Source of the DNA: Mycteria americana
Taxonomy: Eukaryota > Chordata > Aves > Ciconiiformes > Ciconiidae
Length of the DNA: 64,000 nt
Reading direction: 5' to 3'
Assembly: GCF_035582795.1 (NCBI RefSeq)
Contig: NC_134370.1
Location: 37,187,501 to 37,251,500, forward strand
Shown: positions 14,001 through 28,293 of the stretch, in pieces
How the letters are laid out: the number at the start of each line of letters is the position of its first letter
Position numbering within the stretch: the stretch's first letter is position 1
Translations under genes and position numbers: made by a program
The notes under the pieces: model-generated
The model's database searches: none
The model's input: only the letters and a program-made list of their open reading frames with translations
Told to the model about the DNA's origin: nothing

Positions 14001-17000
14001 CATAACACATATACTAAGAGTGTGTGTGTGTGTACACAAATATATAGAGAGAGCTTTATATACAATATCCAAAATGTAGCAAATGTACAGCTTATAAAAC
14101 TTGCAATGATTGCAGAGCAAAGGCGGTTATGAAGTGTTTCCTGCATGAATTAATGAAGCTAGATTAATCTCATCAAGTCATATCTTTCAAAACTTTTACT
14201 TGTACGTAAATTCAAAAGGAAAAAAGTCTTATAATAGTTTACTACAGAAGCAAATTTATACCTAGCCATAGCTGTAGTCATTACATAGTATAGCAAAGAG
14301 ATTAAACAGACTTCAGTCTCTGAGGATGAGATAAAACAAGAGGATATTTTCCATTACATTAATTGTTATATTTTGCACAAGCATGACAAATATTAGACAT
14401 CAGCTATGCGATTGAAAATGCTTTATGACCTACTGATTGCTTCACACTAATTGCTCCACGACAGAGTGCTTCTCTAATAAAAGCCCAGAATTAAAGAAAG
14501 ATTGTTTGTCTGAGCATGTACCAAATTTACGTCAAGGCAGCTGTCAGCTGAATGATGTCAATTTTGACAACTATCATTTTTAACATGCCAGATGCATTGA
14601 TAGAGAACTTCACCTAAAAGCCTTCCTTTCAAAACTAATGTCCTCAAAGCACCTGGAATAAAATCAAATAAAGGCCACAAACAGAGAGAACCCCTTCTGG
14701 TGAGGGAGCAATTGGATAGGATTAAAGAAACTTTTCTGCAATACGTAGAAAACAGAGTGCTTTCCAGGGTGGAAAGCAGAAATTAGACAGTAGTACATCC
14801 CCATGGGAGTAGAGTTTATAAGGTTGGACACAGAGTCACACTAATGCAGTTATGCCACTTCCAACATAGGAGTTTCTATCTCTGCAGAGCCCTGCACAGC
14901 AGTATTTGAACTTACCACCCTGGATCAGGCCACTGTTTGGGATGTAAAGAGGGAAATGCAGTGAGACTGCTGCCCCTGCAATCCCCCAAACATTGTAATT
15001 TAGGGGCATTGCTTTATTCCAAGAATGGAGAACTTGCCAAGTCGGAGAGGGTTTTATACAAAACAATGTGTCATACTGTTTTCACAGTTTCAAAGTGATC
15101 AATGCTGCCAGTTGCAGATTGCAGGGAAGAGCGAGAATCTAGCAGTCATTTGCAAAGTTACTTCTACACAGGCTGATTTTGCCTTCATTTTCTCCCATAT
15201 TTATGCTGTTAACCTAATGATTGGTCTAACAGCATAACTGGCTAGGACAGACTTCAGAGAAGCTCAAACACTTCCACTGCCTCTTTCCTACCAGAGCATT
15301 ACAAGACTATTAAATAAATAAATTAGAACATAAATCTCAAAGTAAACTATGTTCAAGGCAGCAGCTGCTAAGTGAATCAGGCCAGAGCATAATACTATTC
15401 AATATTTTCTGTGACGGGTCTGATTCTCTTTCTAATCGTAGATCAGTTTTCATTTATTGCCTTTCCAGCATCTCAATCATCCTTCATTGACTATTAGTTT
15501 TAATCCCTGCTTTTGCATTTCAACATTTTTTCTGCCTCCTTCCCACTCAGAATGCAAGTTTCCCTTCCACAGTTCTGTTATGAAACAAACAAAGCATTAA
15601 GGTTGAGAGGGGGAAAAGACAGCCAAAATCATATTCTCTTTGAACCAAAGCATTTCCATTTTTAACAGACGTCAAGCTTTTTAAAGATGCTTGAGAAGAG
15701 CTTTTAAAAAAAATAGTAATTAGATAGTTTCTTTGTTTTGTTCTGGACCTGTATTTCTTTGTTTTGTCAGGTTTCTTTGATCCTGCAAAACTCGGGCCAA
15801 AATTTACATTTCTTCATCTCCTCTAAAAATACCCACAGTGTTGCAGCTGCCTGAGCACAGTCTGACCTGCAGGTATACAAGAGAAGGTATTAAAATGCAG
15901 TCTATCAAGACATCTGTTCCTACTACTCTGAAACTAATTTTATAATCCATCCACATATGATGCTCCAGCTTGACGACTTCCCACAAACCACTGAACTGTT
16001 AACTGAGGTTTTATACACCTTCAATCACACCCAGGCAAAAATAAATAAATAAAGGCAGACAAAATGAGTGATAGGCAGCTCAGTTAATAACAGCTGGAAA
16101 TGAAGTAATGATAAAAAGAAAAGGTTACTTTCTGAAGAAAAGAATCTTCCAGAAGGGACAAATGAGTAAGGGAGGAAAAGATCAAGTCAAAAATAAGAGA
16201 AGACATTTCAAAGATGATAATGAAAAATAAATAAAAGAAACTGGATGAGTTAGGGAGAGGCAAAAGTTTTAAATGGGGAAAATACCATTTTATTTGTTAA
16301 AGAGAAAATTATTTCAATGAATGAACTGATTTTTAAAAACAACTTTTCCTAGAACTGTTATAAAACATGATCAGCACCTCTTCGCTTTTCCTAACTTTTA
16401 GAGCACATACAGCACTTCTGGAATAAATAAAGGACTTTTCCACCGTGAAAGTCCAAATAAACATAATAACCATCACACCAAACATACTCATCATTTTACT
16501 GTCCTCATCTTTCCTCTCTGTATTCTTCTTCCTTCCAATCATTATGTGCTGCCTCTTTAATTATAATCTGACTGTTCCCCTGTATCTGGACACCACCCTT
16601 TGGCAAGCCCAGGAAAACAGCATGCAAAGGACTGGTTCCCAGGACAAAGAAGGAAAGATGTCATCAGAGCAGTGCGTGTGAAAAGAAGTGCATTCCTGGA
16701 ATAACAAAATTTACCATGTACCTAAGTGGCTGAGTGCAGTCAAATGAAGCCCATGAGTTGTACATGAACAAATATTTTTTCCTTTACTATCTGTCCAAGT
16801 ACAATAATAATTGTTTCAGTCTTATTTAAAACGATTTTATTTATCTCTTTTTTAAAAATATAAAAGTTGCAAGTTGAAAAAATGGAAAAAATAGAAAACT
16901 TGGTAGATATATCCTTACCTCTTTTTAATAAGCCGTACACCCCCAATTCTTACATGTATATAAACAGAGTAACAGCCAGAGTACAGTATTCAATCTGGCT

Positions 17001-18298
17001 TTGCTCTCTTTACCAAAGGTCATCGTCCCAGTATCAATTTTGTTTGTTGATTGTTAACACAACCTATTTAACAAAAAGTTATTGTCTTGTAAGAGGCATT
17101 ACTCAAAGAGCTTGGAAAGATCTTAATCATGCAACTGCTGGAACTACTTCATAGCCATTATACCTGACCATCTTCACAACCTGAAAAACAACAAAGTATC
17201 CTTTGTACATTAGCAAGTGAAAGAAAATCCTGAATGAAGTCACACCTTTCTGTACCTACACAAACTGCAGCCAGAGCAGTGACTGCCACATAAACATAAC
17301 CTCAGGCACCAGGAAAAGAATACTAAATAAGCAGTGTACAGCTGTGACAAGTAGTTTGATCTACATCATCTTGGCAATGCTGAAGGACAGTGGCATCTCT
17401 GTGCTATGTGTAATTGACTAATTAAATGCAGGTACTCCAACATCTTTGTTCTAAGTACAATGAAGAGAAAATTCAAAATAGCTTGAGTTTCAAAATAGAA
17501 GATGTCCTTTGTGTTCTTTACCCTGTAACATATTGCTACAGAGGTCTTTTAACACTTTCTTAGTTATACACATTATTTGCAAATGAGGCCAGATCTTTAA
17601 GTGGGTCCTTTCCATTGTATTAAAAAAGACATTTCTAATCCATGCCAAATATAGACATAATGAGAGAATCTTTAACGCACTAAGCACTGCATATTTAACC
17701 AGTGAATACTTGAAATAGAACTGGAATATGCAGTAAAATTGCTGCTCCTGAAAAGAAAGTTTTATCAACAAACCTGAAAGCATTTTTTAAAATCCCTAAG
17801 TCCAAGTTTTCTTTAGTTGGAAGGAAAAGTACTAAAATAGGTTTATCCAATATGCAACAATTGCACTGTTCTTAGGGCGTCTCTTCTAAAATGCAACAGA
17901 ATGCAATTCTTTTCAAAATTCAGATAAAGAAACTCACCTACAGATTTCAAGGCTCTTCGTTTCCACTGTGTCCACTACTTACAATATGAAACTTTTCATG
18001 TGTTGGAAATCCGTTTGCAATTAAACATCCACTAAATAATACTGTACAAGAGACTAGCTAGAACATGCAACACTTGCTATGATATACTGTGTAGCATTTG
18101 CAAAAATGGAAGTGATTAGATGAACAACCAAATCTGGAAGAAGACAGATCCCCCTGGACAGTTTCTGAGCCAGAGTAAACTACAAGTACAGAAGAGCTGT
18201 GGGTATGCCTTTCATAATAGTGTCCTTAGCCAAAGTTCTTCAGCCTTATTCCCTTCCCTCTATGGTTATCCAATTTATTTTCTGTAATACTAAAATAC
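11026..18298 (-). other. CTNNA3: CTNNA3 intron 2 (non-coding)
   Basis: A 7.3-kb intron between the first two coding exons, with a consensus-like GT donor (GGTATTT) and AG acceptor. It contains short A/T runs, a CA/TG simple-repeat stretch near 13990-14033, and a segment at 14515-14600 that looks like a conserved regulatory element. No interspersed repeat was recognised with confidence, and the open frames inside have no recognisable product. Confidence 0.8.
13989..14033. repeat. Facing CA and TG simple repeats
   Basis: A CATACACACACATAACACATA tract is followed within about 10 nt by AGTGTGTGTGTGTGTACACA. The two tracts are complementary, so the locus can fold on itself as well as vary in length. 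Confidence 0.7.
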
Positions 18299-18405
18299 CT
18301 GAATTATCAATGGTTCCAATAATTTCTCCACTGTAAATGTCTGGATGTGCAGATCCCGAGGATCAACTTTCAGTTTAATGCTTGGCACTGTTGTTGACAT
18401 TTCAC
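18299..18405 (-). CDS. CTNNA3: CTNNA3 exon with start codon (alpha-T-catenin N-terminus)
   Basis: The coding part is 18299-18400. The ATG is at 18400-18398 with G at -3 and is preceded by only 5 nt of exon. The 34-codon reading starts MSTTVPSIKLKVDPRDLHI and ends in LLEPLIIQ, a characteristic alpha-catenin N-terminus. The acceptor upstream is a long T-rich tract ending ACCTAG, and the donor is CAG followed by GTATTT. Phase is 0 and it joins the exon at 10833-11025 without disturbing the frame. The short 5' UTR in this exon implies at least one upstream non-coding exon. Alpha-T-catenin is most prominent in heart and testis and works at cadherin junctions of the intercalated disc. CTNNA3 rather than a paralogue is preferred because of the SIKLKVDPRDLHI residues. 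Confidence 0.95.
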
Positions 18406-19077
18406 CTAGGTACAAAACAAAAAAAAATTCAATAAGCAATTATTAGCCATGACTGCAAGTCTCATTGCCCTCTATCAGAGCCCAGAGACTGCCTATGGGA
18501 GTACAGACTTGGTTCCATAACAGGCTTAGGATTTCAAGAGATAAAATTAATTTTTCTGATTCTTCATTTCTAAATTGTGAAAAAAATATGCAGATACTTG
18601 CATAAACTGTAAAATAATAGATTTAAAGTACATATAATTCCTTGTCTTCTCTTCCAGATTTCTAAATTGACCATATATTAAAATATACACAAGGATTATT
18701 GCACTGGAAGACCTTTGAATATAAGTTCTCTAGTAGTCAATAAAAGGGAGCTTTAAAGCAAAAATATGTATTACATTATTGAATTTATCACAAAACAAAA
18801 ACATTAATGCTATGTGCACAATACCTGTATCTTATTTCATGTGCCAAATTACAGTGGTCATAATAAACACTTTAAGCACAAAAATATATACAGCAGCCCT
18901 TACAAGTCCTGGCATTTAATATAGCAGGAGAAAGTGAAATATTTAGTTATTTTACACCCTGTAATAACAAATATTTTCTAAGTGTCAAGACAGATTAAGT
19001 CAAGAGAGCCTATTACTGAAGTCAATAAGATGGAAGTAAAGCTAAGTAAGGTCTTTAAAGTGAATAAATCATTCATT

Positions 19078-19157
19078 AGGACCTTGATCCAAAGTCCACT
19101 GATGTTAATTTAAGGGTTTTCACTGAGTTCACTGGGCAGTGGTTCAGGCCTTTAGCC
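19078..19157. repeat. Old amniote dispersed repeat fragment
   Basis: The segment around GGACCTTGATCCAAAGTCCACTGA through TGGTTCAGGCCTTTAG resembles the 'gatcc-tgt-cactgaagtcaatggg ... ggatcaggccc' motif widespread in turtle, crocodile and bird genomes (old CR1/L3-related repeats). It is diverged, so the family name is uncertain. Confidence 0.4.
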
Positions 19158-20501
19158 ACAGTGAAATGTGTGTGTGCCAACAAAGAATTATAACTGTGCT
19201 TTAGTAGGAATGCAACTGATTATTGTCCCAAAATAAAAGACATTTTAAATTTTCCCGTAACTTAACTTCCCATAAAACATAGCTCAGCAAAGCCTTTTGA
19301 GCCAATAAAGACTTCAAACACACAAATAATGGATATCTGTCCTTTTTAAACAGGACTTATTACAACCGTTGCTGCTGTATAATAAAGTAATAAGGTACTG
19401 CAATTGTGCAGGCTAAGAGATATATTGTCACCTTCCAGTGAACCTAGCATTGATTTAATACAACACAGTAGGTTTAGGGTTTCTATAGCAAGTTGCGTGG
19501 AAATGGATCCGAATTGTTTATCACAGAATAGTTATCCACATTTCACTTGCAAGCAAAGATAATATGAATTATAATTAAATAATTAATGTTAAAGGTAATT
19601 TAGGGTTTTGCCATTCTTAGTAAAGGTTATACAAGTGCCAAGTTCATTCTTTAATTACAAGCTATACTAGTTGCAGCCCTAAGTTCCCACAGACTCAGCT
19701 GCATACAGTCAGGTGATAGCATATGTAAAGAACTGATTTTTCAGTTTTAATTCCAAGCCAAAAGATAAAGAGAACAAAAATTTGAGGTCAGACTGACCAG
19801 AATTACACTTTTCCTTCCATGGAAATTAATAATAGAAAGATAACTCTAGAAACGTCAATGCAAATTATTTGGCCATATTTTACACATTTAACTTTTAGAT
19901 ACTTGTAACAAACCCCAAGGAAATAAAATTTGAGACTCCCAAAATTGCCAGTGCCAGCGGTTCTCTTTCTGTCCAATGAAGCAGTAGGTAGGATACTCCC
20001 ACAGTTTTGAAATACTCCAGTTTAACTATCCCTCTGTTTGAAGGGAAATGAGCCCCATCATCATTCACTGCTTCAGAAACAAGTGGTGGCTCCTAGTCAG
20101 GAAAAGGACTGCAGCCCTTCTGCTAGCTCAAATTGTTATGTATCCTCCCTCACGTGATGAAGTTGTAGCTATGCAAGTGTACAGACCACACCTCTTACTC
20201 ACAAAGCCTCATTGCAGCTGTTACAAAGTCCTTTGAGGTGGATGACTCAGTATCTTCTGCTGGTTCTGTTCTACTCAATGTAAAATACATATTTACCCAC
20301 TGAGCTCAGAACAAAACAAGCTGAAAACACAGCATAGCTGTAGAGGCTGGTGGTTAGGGCATGCTCCCAGAAGGCAAAATATTTTGTTTCTAAACTTTGC
20401 TTAACTAATGTTTTCAGAATTTCAGACCAAGGACAACCACAAGAGACAGAAGACATCAAAAGTCAATGAACTCAAAATATCTGCAAGCATATTCAACATA
20501 A

Positions 20502-20560
20502 TAAATGTCCTACTGAATCAGGTCAACAGTCCATCTAGCCCCGTATGTTTGTTATGGTCA
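20502..20560. repeat. Old amniote dispersed repeat fragment
   Basis: The stretch CCTACTGAATCAGGTCAACAGTCCATCTAGCCCCGTATG is close to the 'tggatcagaccagtggtccatctagcccagtat' motif of an ancient repeat common in sauropsids. It is only about 60 bp and not assigned to a named family. Confidence 0.45.
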
Positions 20561-21354
20561 GACTATCAATTCTTGATAATACACTGTATACGCAACAAAG
20601 CTGGAAATAAGGCAAGTTCTTTCCATCTGCTGTTTAGTGGAGGAATCACTAAGAGACAGCTTCACAGTCACCCAGAGGGCTTCATACAACTACAACTTAG
20701 GTCACCATGAAAGTGCAACACCTCCTGGTTTCTTTATATTGTGTACATATCCTTGGTGAGCTGAGCTCTGCTACAAGAGCTTATTCTTACAAGCTCAGGC
20801 CAAAGACATGCCCACTCTGTACTCACACAAGCAGGGTTTTTTTTACTTTTTATTTGATCTATAGTGATTGTTACTGTTAATACCCATTGATTCTTTCTGT
20901 ATGGAAACTAAAAACAAAAATGAAACCAATTTCTCAACCATATAATTCTTTGGAAATACACTAAATATATAATGTTGTAAGTAAAGTCTGCAAACCTCAA
21001 GAGTGAGAGATCTAGTACAAAATGCAGTCTCAAAGGGCCAACACCTATTAACTGCATCATTTTATTGAACAATGAACATTCAGAAAGATTTTGTGTCTGC
21101 AAAGTACATTAAAATTCAAGCTTTCTTATAGCTCAACTATATAGTTTTTTCCAGCAACATTTGCTATACTACCAAGGGAGCTATCATGGAAGCCAGGTTC
21201 CCACCGACATTCAGACCTCCACACAATCCCTTGAATTAAAGATAGCAAATACTAACAGGAGATCCTTTTTAACCTGCTACAGTAAACTTTCCTACAGTAC
21301 TAATAACTTGCTCTGAAAGCCACAAATGTCTGTCATTCGCATCCCTGCTCTTCT

Positions 21355-21441
21355 CAGTTAGCTTCCCTGCAGCTCAGTTAGCTTCCCTGCAGCTTCCCTT
21401 CAGCTCAGTTAGCATCCCTGCTCTTCTTCAGTTAGTTACTT
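21355..21441. repeat. Degenerate ~20-bp tandem repeat
   Basis: The unit CAGTTAGCTTCCCTGCAGCT recurs about three times with variants (…TTCCCTTCAGCTCAGTTAGCATCC…), followed by a weaker fourth copy ending CTTCTTCAGTTAG. A local expansion in intronic DNA. Confidence 0.85.
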
Positions 21442-24400
21442 TGCAATTTAATACTTAATTCTTAAACTGCCTCTCCCATAATAAAACAGTAGTACGTGCA
21501 CCTTTGGTCGATTCTGCAGTGTTGGCAAATAGCGTGTCATGCCTGTGCCTGTCAGCATGTTGGTGCAGCCTATGAACATACAGCAGAGAAGCACTCACGC
21601 TGCTGAAAAGCTGTTTCTGCTGTGTCCACCCCTGAATCAAAAAGCCTTTTAATTCAAGAACATATTCTCCTCCAGCTTCACTGGGATTGCATCAAAACAC
21701 ATCATTTCACACTCTTGAAAAGACAGATTTCAGACAGACTTCACTGCAATTCACTGGTTCTCTAAATTTTTGGCCAACATTTCAGTGAATCTGCCTTTTA
21801 TTCACATTAAAAAAAAAAATCTTTATGATATTGCTGGTTCATAACCCTTATCTTTGACATTTTAACAAGCCTCCCAGTATACGGGTACTTCTTGAAATCC
21901 ATCACAACAGTTGCAAATAGATGGTATCGATTGTGCTGTGAATCTTTTTCTGGTCAAGATATACATCAGTTGCAAGGGGACAGGTAAGAACTGGATGGAG
22001 ATAGCAATTCATGCTTCTACTGAGATTTGAAGAAATCACTAGATGATTTTCAGGCTATTTTTTCTGCAGATACACTCATGCTTTAACTTCGCAGTGGCTT
22101 CCCCTCAGATCCTTGATAGAAGCATGTTAGCAACTGCTTTACTCAAAATTCAGAAATAAAACCTTTGCTGCTTGCAGCAAGAGCTGCTCGCCATTCTCGC
22201 AGCACAACTTCCTATACTACAGGTCATCTACAATAATCAGATCTTTCCTAAAATTTGGCAGATAAAAATGTAATTGTAATTATAGTCACTTCCTCTTACT
22301 AGAGATCACTGCTCCAGAATCCTACCACTGAGCAGTCTCAAACTTGTGAAGTGTTACAAATCCAATCCCATTTTTGCAGATCAGAAAAATGTGAATCCAT
22401 GTGCTGTGACTTTCCCTTTTCTGGGTTTTTGGGTTGGTTTGGGGTTTTTTGGTTTTTGTTTTTTTAACCTTAGCATATTGTTTAACATAAGCATTTTTAT
22501 TCTTTGCTTGAGCCCTGGCTCAACTGGCTTTTGAACTCAACAATAGCTTTTTAGCCTTGGTCAGGCCCATAACTTATCATTAACTGAAAGTCAGTTGCAA
22601 AAATTATTGTTTCTGAAAATTTCAATTATATTCTAAGGTATAAATAACCTACTTAAGGGCTCACTTGCTGATTCTAGTCTTTTTTTAAAAAAAAAAAAGT
22701 AAAATTCTAATGCTTTCTGAAACTTCCTTAAAGCAGCCAAAATATGAAAACAAGCTTGCAAGCCAATGCAGTGAAAACTACAAAATCTTAAATTATTTTG
22801 ATACCCTGACTACATATTTTTATCTTACCAGGCACTCCTTACAGTTATTTACCATATTAGCTAACCAATATTTAAATAGGATTTTTTTTTAATCAAGGCA
22901 AAGGTAATAGGTGATAGAAAGAAAAATATGCAGCCAGTAAAGATCATTCTGGGTTTTTTTCTGATATTTCCACTTAGAAAGTGAACTTCTGTCCTTCCAG
23001 ATCATCTTCATTAAGATGACAAATTTTGTTGCTTGCCTCAGGAAAAAATGAGAATCACAGTCCATCTTCTATTTTTTTAAAATGCCTATGTCTACTCCAG
23101 TATAATATGCCCAGTAATTACAGTAGGGATCTTAACTGTGAGATATTTTGGTAGAAGGCTGCTATAACCTCACACTCGGTTATATTAACCTTTACAGTAG
23201 GCAATTTCAGCGCTGTAGACCAGCAGCTCTTACACCACTTAGGATGTTAAGCATGTGTCACAAGATACAGTTGCACCTCAGAACAGCCAGAAAAGCAACC
23301 ACCTGCACACTCCTACCGAGTGCTACAAACTTTAAGATAATGAGAATTTTGTCTTTTCAGCAGACATGTCCAAACTGAAACTGCTGAGTCTTTTGGTGTA
23401 AAAAAAAAAGACACCAGAAAAACAGTCAAAGTCTGTATCCATCTGCAATACAATGTGAACATAGTACCTGCAGCTTTTAAACAACCTATAAGTACACTGT
23501 ATACAGACATAGATAAACTAATTAGTGTCAGAAAGCAGAGCCAAAGATATTCTGCATAAATTAGAAAACAATAACTTTAGAATCCATTTCCTGCTAGATC
23601 ATTAGAAAGCCAATAGCACATCACTCACCTATCCTAGAATATATATGGTCCATATTCAGCACTAAAGCAACTGTCTATGTAATTTCCTTGTGTTAGGAAC
23701 TTCAGTGCAACTGCTATGGCTCACTATTTGGCTTCTGAGGCATCTGCAAGGGACTGCCTGACAAGCTCTCCAGTGTATTTCAGGATGACTGACAGGACAC
23801 AGTGGCTGCTGGAGGGGTGGCAGGGGGATGGGCATCCTTAAAGCTATATACTAGAGCACAAATATGTCAAAAAAATTTAAAGTTAAAAAGCTTTTGAACA
23901 ATTAGATGACATGAAACATGTAATTACTAATACTTCTGGTGCTTAATCTCGTAGTTTTCAGCACAACTACTGTTTTTCCATACATTCTGATTGTATGCCA
24001 ACTTCTGTCTCGAGGCAATGACTCAGTCTCAGACTTTTGAGCTGGACAGCAAAGGGATTCATAAGGCTCTCACCCAGTAACTTGGCACCAAATTTGTTTT
24101 CTTTGGGTTTTTTTTCTGTTGTATGTTACTCTATACTGACAAACAATGTATTATCCTATCAATTTCATAAAATGCACAGGCCTATTGCCTTCTAGAAAAC
24201 AGGGAAGAGGAGAAAAAAATATTAAAACAAAGTAGTCTGGATTAGTATTTTTAAACAAGATACATATGGACAGGACACCTGAGGACTTCCAAGATGTGAA
24301 ACATTGCTGAGAATATGTAATAGAATATGTTTTATTATTTGTTCTTAATTTCAATATTTATTATACAGCTTCATCAATCGGTGCCAACACCACTCTGGGA

Positions 24401-25509
24401 ATAAAATTTGTTAGTCCTTTTGCTACAGAGTCAGTACAGCAAGTGCAAATCAGGTTTTATAGAAGCCACAAAAAAAGTCGCTGCGCTTTCTTTAATCCTC
24501 TAGCTCATACATGAAATAAGATATTCAGAATGCTAAAATGTATGAGTTCTGTTTGCAATACAACAGTATGGACTTTTTTTGCTTGAAGACCTGCTGTACT
24601 TTGGGGGACAGACCATGCCTTGGAATGGAGCAATACCTCTGACATCTGGGAAGAATCTGGCCCATTTAACACCAGGGAAAACCCCTAATGCACCTGCCAA
24701 ATTATTTAAATTTCCATACAAAGCTGTCAGGTTACACTCTAACCACCTCAGATTTTATCACTTCTTATCACTAGTAACAGGAAACATGTCTGTTAATGCA
24801 AAGACATCACAAAGAAAGAAGAGCTGGAGAACTGAAGAAGGTGGCAAGATTCAGATCAGTTAACATTTATTCACTGAAAGCTACTTTATGTAAACAGGCT
24901 TTGCATTTAGGTGTAGATTTGCAGTGAAGTAATTGGAAGATAATTTTTAATGTTGAGAGAAAACAAAAAAAAACCCCACACAATTTTTTTACATTCCCTT
25001 TCACTTCCCTCTGTGTCTACTTTCTCCCTAGAGCAATTTTTTAATCCATTGGCCAACTTCAAACACATCTGAAAAGCAGCTGAAATTCCCAAGGACACAA
25101 GATTTCCACCAAGTTCTCCAACATAGTTACCAGCATAAATAGTGTCATACATCATCCCTTATAATGAATCCACCAAGGAAAAGAACACAGCGTAAGCCTA
25201 GTTCTTAGTGGATACCAGAGAATCCACATGGCAAGGAACAGGTTATGATTGACCTAACTGCAAGAAAAGCTTTAATTAAAGTTTATGGAAAAAAACGTTT
25301 GAGATGGGGGAAAGCATTACACCTCAATGAGCTTGTCTCATGCAGACTTTCTGATGTTCAGTGAGATAACAAATGAGGATTTTTCCCAGGGTTATAACAG
25401 TCAGAACATGCTCTCTTTTCCTTGTTTAATAGTCATGTCTACTTTTTCTACAGTGCATGCCATCAAAGCACTTTTTCAAGCAGTGGTCATCTTCCAATAT
25501 CACATAATG

Positions 25510-25615
25510 AAATAGAAAAATTATTTACTCAAGATCACACAGAATGTCAGTGGCAAAATCAGGGATGGAGGGCTGGGATACAACCACCTAGTCACTAGAG
25601 CACCTTACTCACACC
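25510..25615 (+). mobile_element. MIR-like SINE relic
   Basis: The string TTTACTCAAGATCACACAGAATGTCAGTGGCAAAATCAGGGATGGAGGGCTGGGATACAACC...CTAGTCACTAGAGCACCTTA follows the core and 3' half of MIR-type SINEs (motifs AAGGTCACACAG, AGTGGCAGA, GGATT-GAACC, AGAGC). MIR and related CORE-SINEs are ancient and survive as short diverged copies in birds. An AmnSINE-type relative is an alternative. Confidence 0.6.
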
Positions 25616-28248
25616 TCCTTTTACTGAGGCCAATAAACAGGCTAAGAAGAGTAAAATGTATTAAAATTTATACTATAAATCTAAAGAATATAATCTCATT
25701 TTCCATACTCATGTCAAAGTTACTCAGATACTACTATTTCTTATTCTTAGTAAGGTCAGCTAATACATTCTTGTCCCTTAAACATACTATCAAAATTACT
25801 GCCTTAGTTGAATGCACACACTTCCAGCCAGTTGCGACACACTGACGAATTCTAGGAGACGTTCCAGCAGAGGTGTGAATTGTACGGCCTGACCAGCTAC
25901 ATTTTGGCTTTGCACTAGCATGCCAGGCTCTGCTTTTCAACCAACAGCTATCCAAAAATGTGTGCTATGGTCCTGAGCCTACAGCCACAGCAAGGAAAAT
26001 CTTCTCCACTGAAATGTAACCATGGAAACTTGTGAACCTGACAATGCTCTCACTATATTAGCAGTAAATGATATAATTCTGCTGATAATCAATGAAACTT
26101 TAGTAGATATACATCATTATGGGTGACAGCAGAGTTGGTTTAGAAATGCTTTACCAATCTTATCTTCATAACACTTCTTCCAGGTACATTTTTGCAGGTA
26201 CTGGAGTTTTTGGTCTCAGAACTGCAGTTGTAATATTTAAGATATTGAAAAAGCACTTACTTCAAAAAAGACAAAAAAAGAAGGTGGTGTGACATCCTTG
26301 TCACAGGATGTCAGCATTTCATGTGGCAGCATTTCATTCAAAAAGAAAAGGTTTTCATTAATACTCTTTGGACCCATTTCAAATTCTTAAGGAAAAAAAA
26401 AGTCTTTTCACATAAGCCTCTGTGCTATTTTCACTGCATGCACTTTGAGCATGGAACAAGGATCCCTCTCTGTTTAAGTGGCGTACAGTTCCTACACGGA
26501 TGGCTATCCTGTGCTGGTAATGATAGGTTAAGAAGGTCTGGCTCCAAGCCCTCCCTTTTGTTATCACTTTTAAAGTGTTCCTATCTCTATTCAGAACCAG
26601 AGACTGTTTAAATAAAGTTCAAGTTGACCTTCCACTAAAAATAGGATATTGTTCAACTCATTAAAAAAAACAGACAACAAAAAAATTCCATGATATGCTA
26701 CTAAAAGTTTTTTAAATTTTATTTTTGTTAAATGCAATCCCCTAATTTCCCCTTTTTGTTATTTGCTGAGGGTTATCTATTGCAACATTATACTAGACTG
26801 TTTTGCTTCACAAATGTTTCTCTCTTACTCAGTTGCAATGAGGTAAAAAACATGGTTTTCTCTTCTCTTTGTAGAGCTGCTACTCTTGCCAACTGATTTT
26901 GTTGTTTCATACCTATGCATTAGCCCAGGATGCTTCACCATCACATACCATTTTAAATAACTATTTTCAAATTCATATAAAGGTTTGCATTATTTGTTTT
27001 GTCCAGGGACCCAAATAGTATAATTCTTCTTCCCTGTTGTCTACAGACACGCACAAAACAACCTCAAAATTAAGGGCAGCATATGTGATTGCTACTTCTT
27101 AAGTATATATTAATTTTGAGTTATGCATTAAAGTAAAAGAGAAATGGTTCTCAGAAACTGCATAATTTTGGATGTTGTCAAGCAGCTAGTTAGCTAGCAC
27201 CTACAAAAGCACAGTCTAAAAAACAGGGGACAGAAAAACAGTATTTAAGCAAAACCATAATCCTACCATGCCATGCCTCTATACATGGACAGACCTCTGA
27301 CATGCAGATTAATTCTTCCAGTGGGGTTCCTGGTGCTGCACGGCACCCTATTTCCTCTATCAATTCAGACAACCAGTTTCAAATCAAAACATGGCTCAGA
27401 AGAAAAACCCTACTTAGTTGATACATCATTTCTGGTAAAACAGCTTCAGAAATAAAGACTAAAGACATTCCTGACCATTTTGACCTCCGCTCTCATTCCA
27501 CCTCAGAAGGATTTGACTAAAGAGCAACCATAAAAAAAAGTAAAAAAAAAACAAACCAAAACCAACACCAACCAAACTTTGTTTCAAGGTGGATTAGTTT
27601 CATAACATTGACCAACTGATTAGGAATAGGAGAGAACAGCAACAATTCTTTATGCATTTTTTCTAAATGACTGTCACCAGGCCTAATTCTTTGCTGTTGG
27701 ATGTCTTTTGGGCTTCACTAGCTCTGAACATAGCTCTTGTCTTTAATAAGAGGAATCCAAATGGATTTTACATAACAGAAAATTGTCTTAGTGTACATAA
27801 AGTTTTTGAAATATGCCAAGTGTTATACTGAATGTAACAGCCCTCCATTACCCCACACAAGTGCCTTTTATATTTTAAAATCAGAAATAATTGTATAAAA
27901 ATGCCTTGTACAGTAATTCAGTATTTTCAACACTGAGGTGATAAACGTACATTTACATAAACCTTCCTTGCATTAGATGCAAAATCCAGTGAAGTACCAG
28001 GAGGTAAGTTAAACTTTTAAAATAACAGCATCCATGCAATATTTTATCCTTCCTTTTCCAATATTCCAGTATGTTTTTTCATATTTGGAAAATACGCAAA
28101 CACATTGTACAACTTTAGCTACTGGCTTCAAGTGACAAGACCATGATGGTTTAAAATATCCAGAACATTTAAAAAAACATGTTTAAAAGTTTTTTTTCTG
28201 GAAAGTTGGTTAAGAAAGCCAGCTTTTTAACTCAAACTTTTGAGGTCA

Positions 28249-28293
28249 TTATTAAGCATCTATTATTAAGCGTCTATCTATTATTAAGCAACT
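28249..28293. repeat. TATTATTAAGC-type short tandem repeat
   Basis: Three copies of ATTATTAAGC followed by a variable spacer (ATCT, GTCTATCT, AACT). Small local duplication. Confidence 0.8.
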
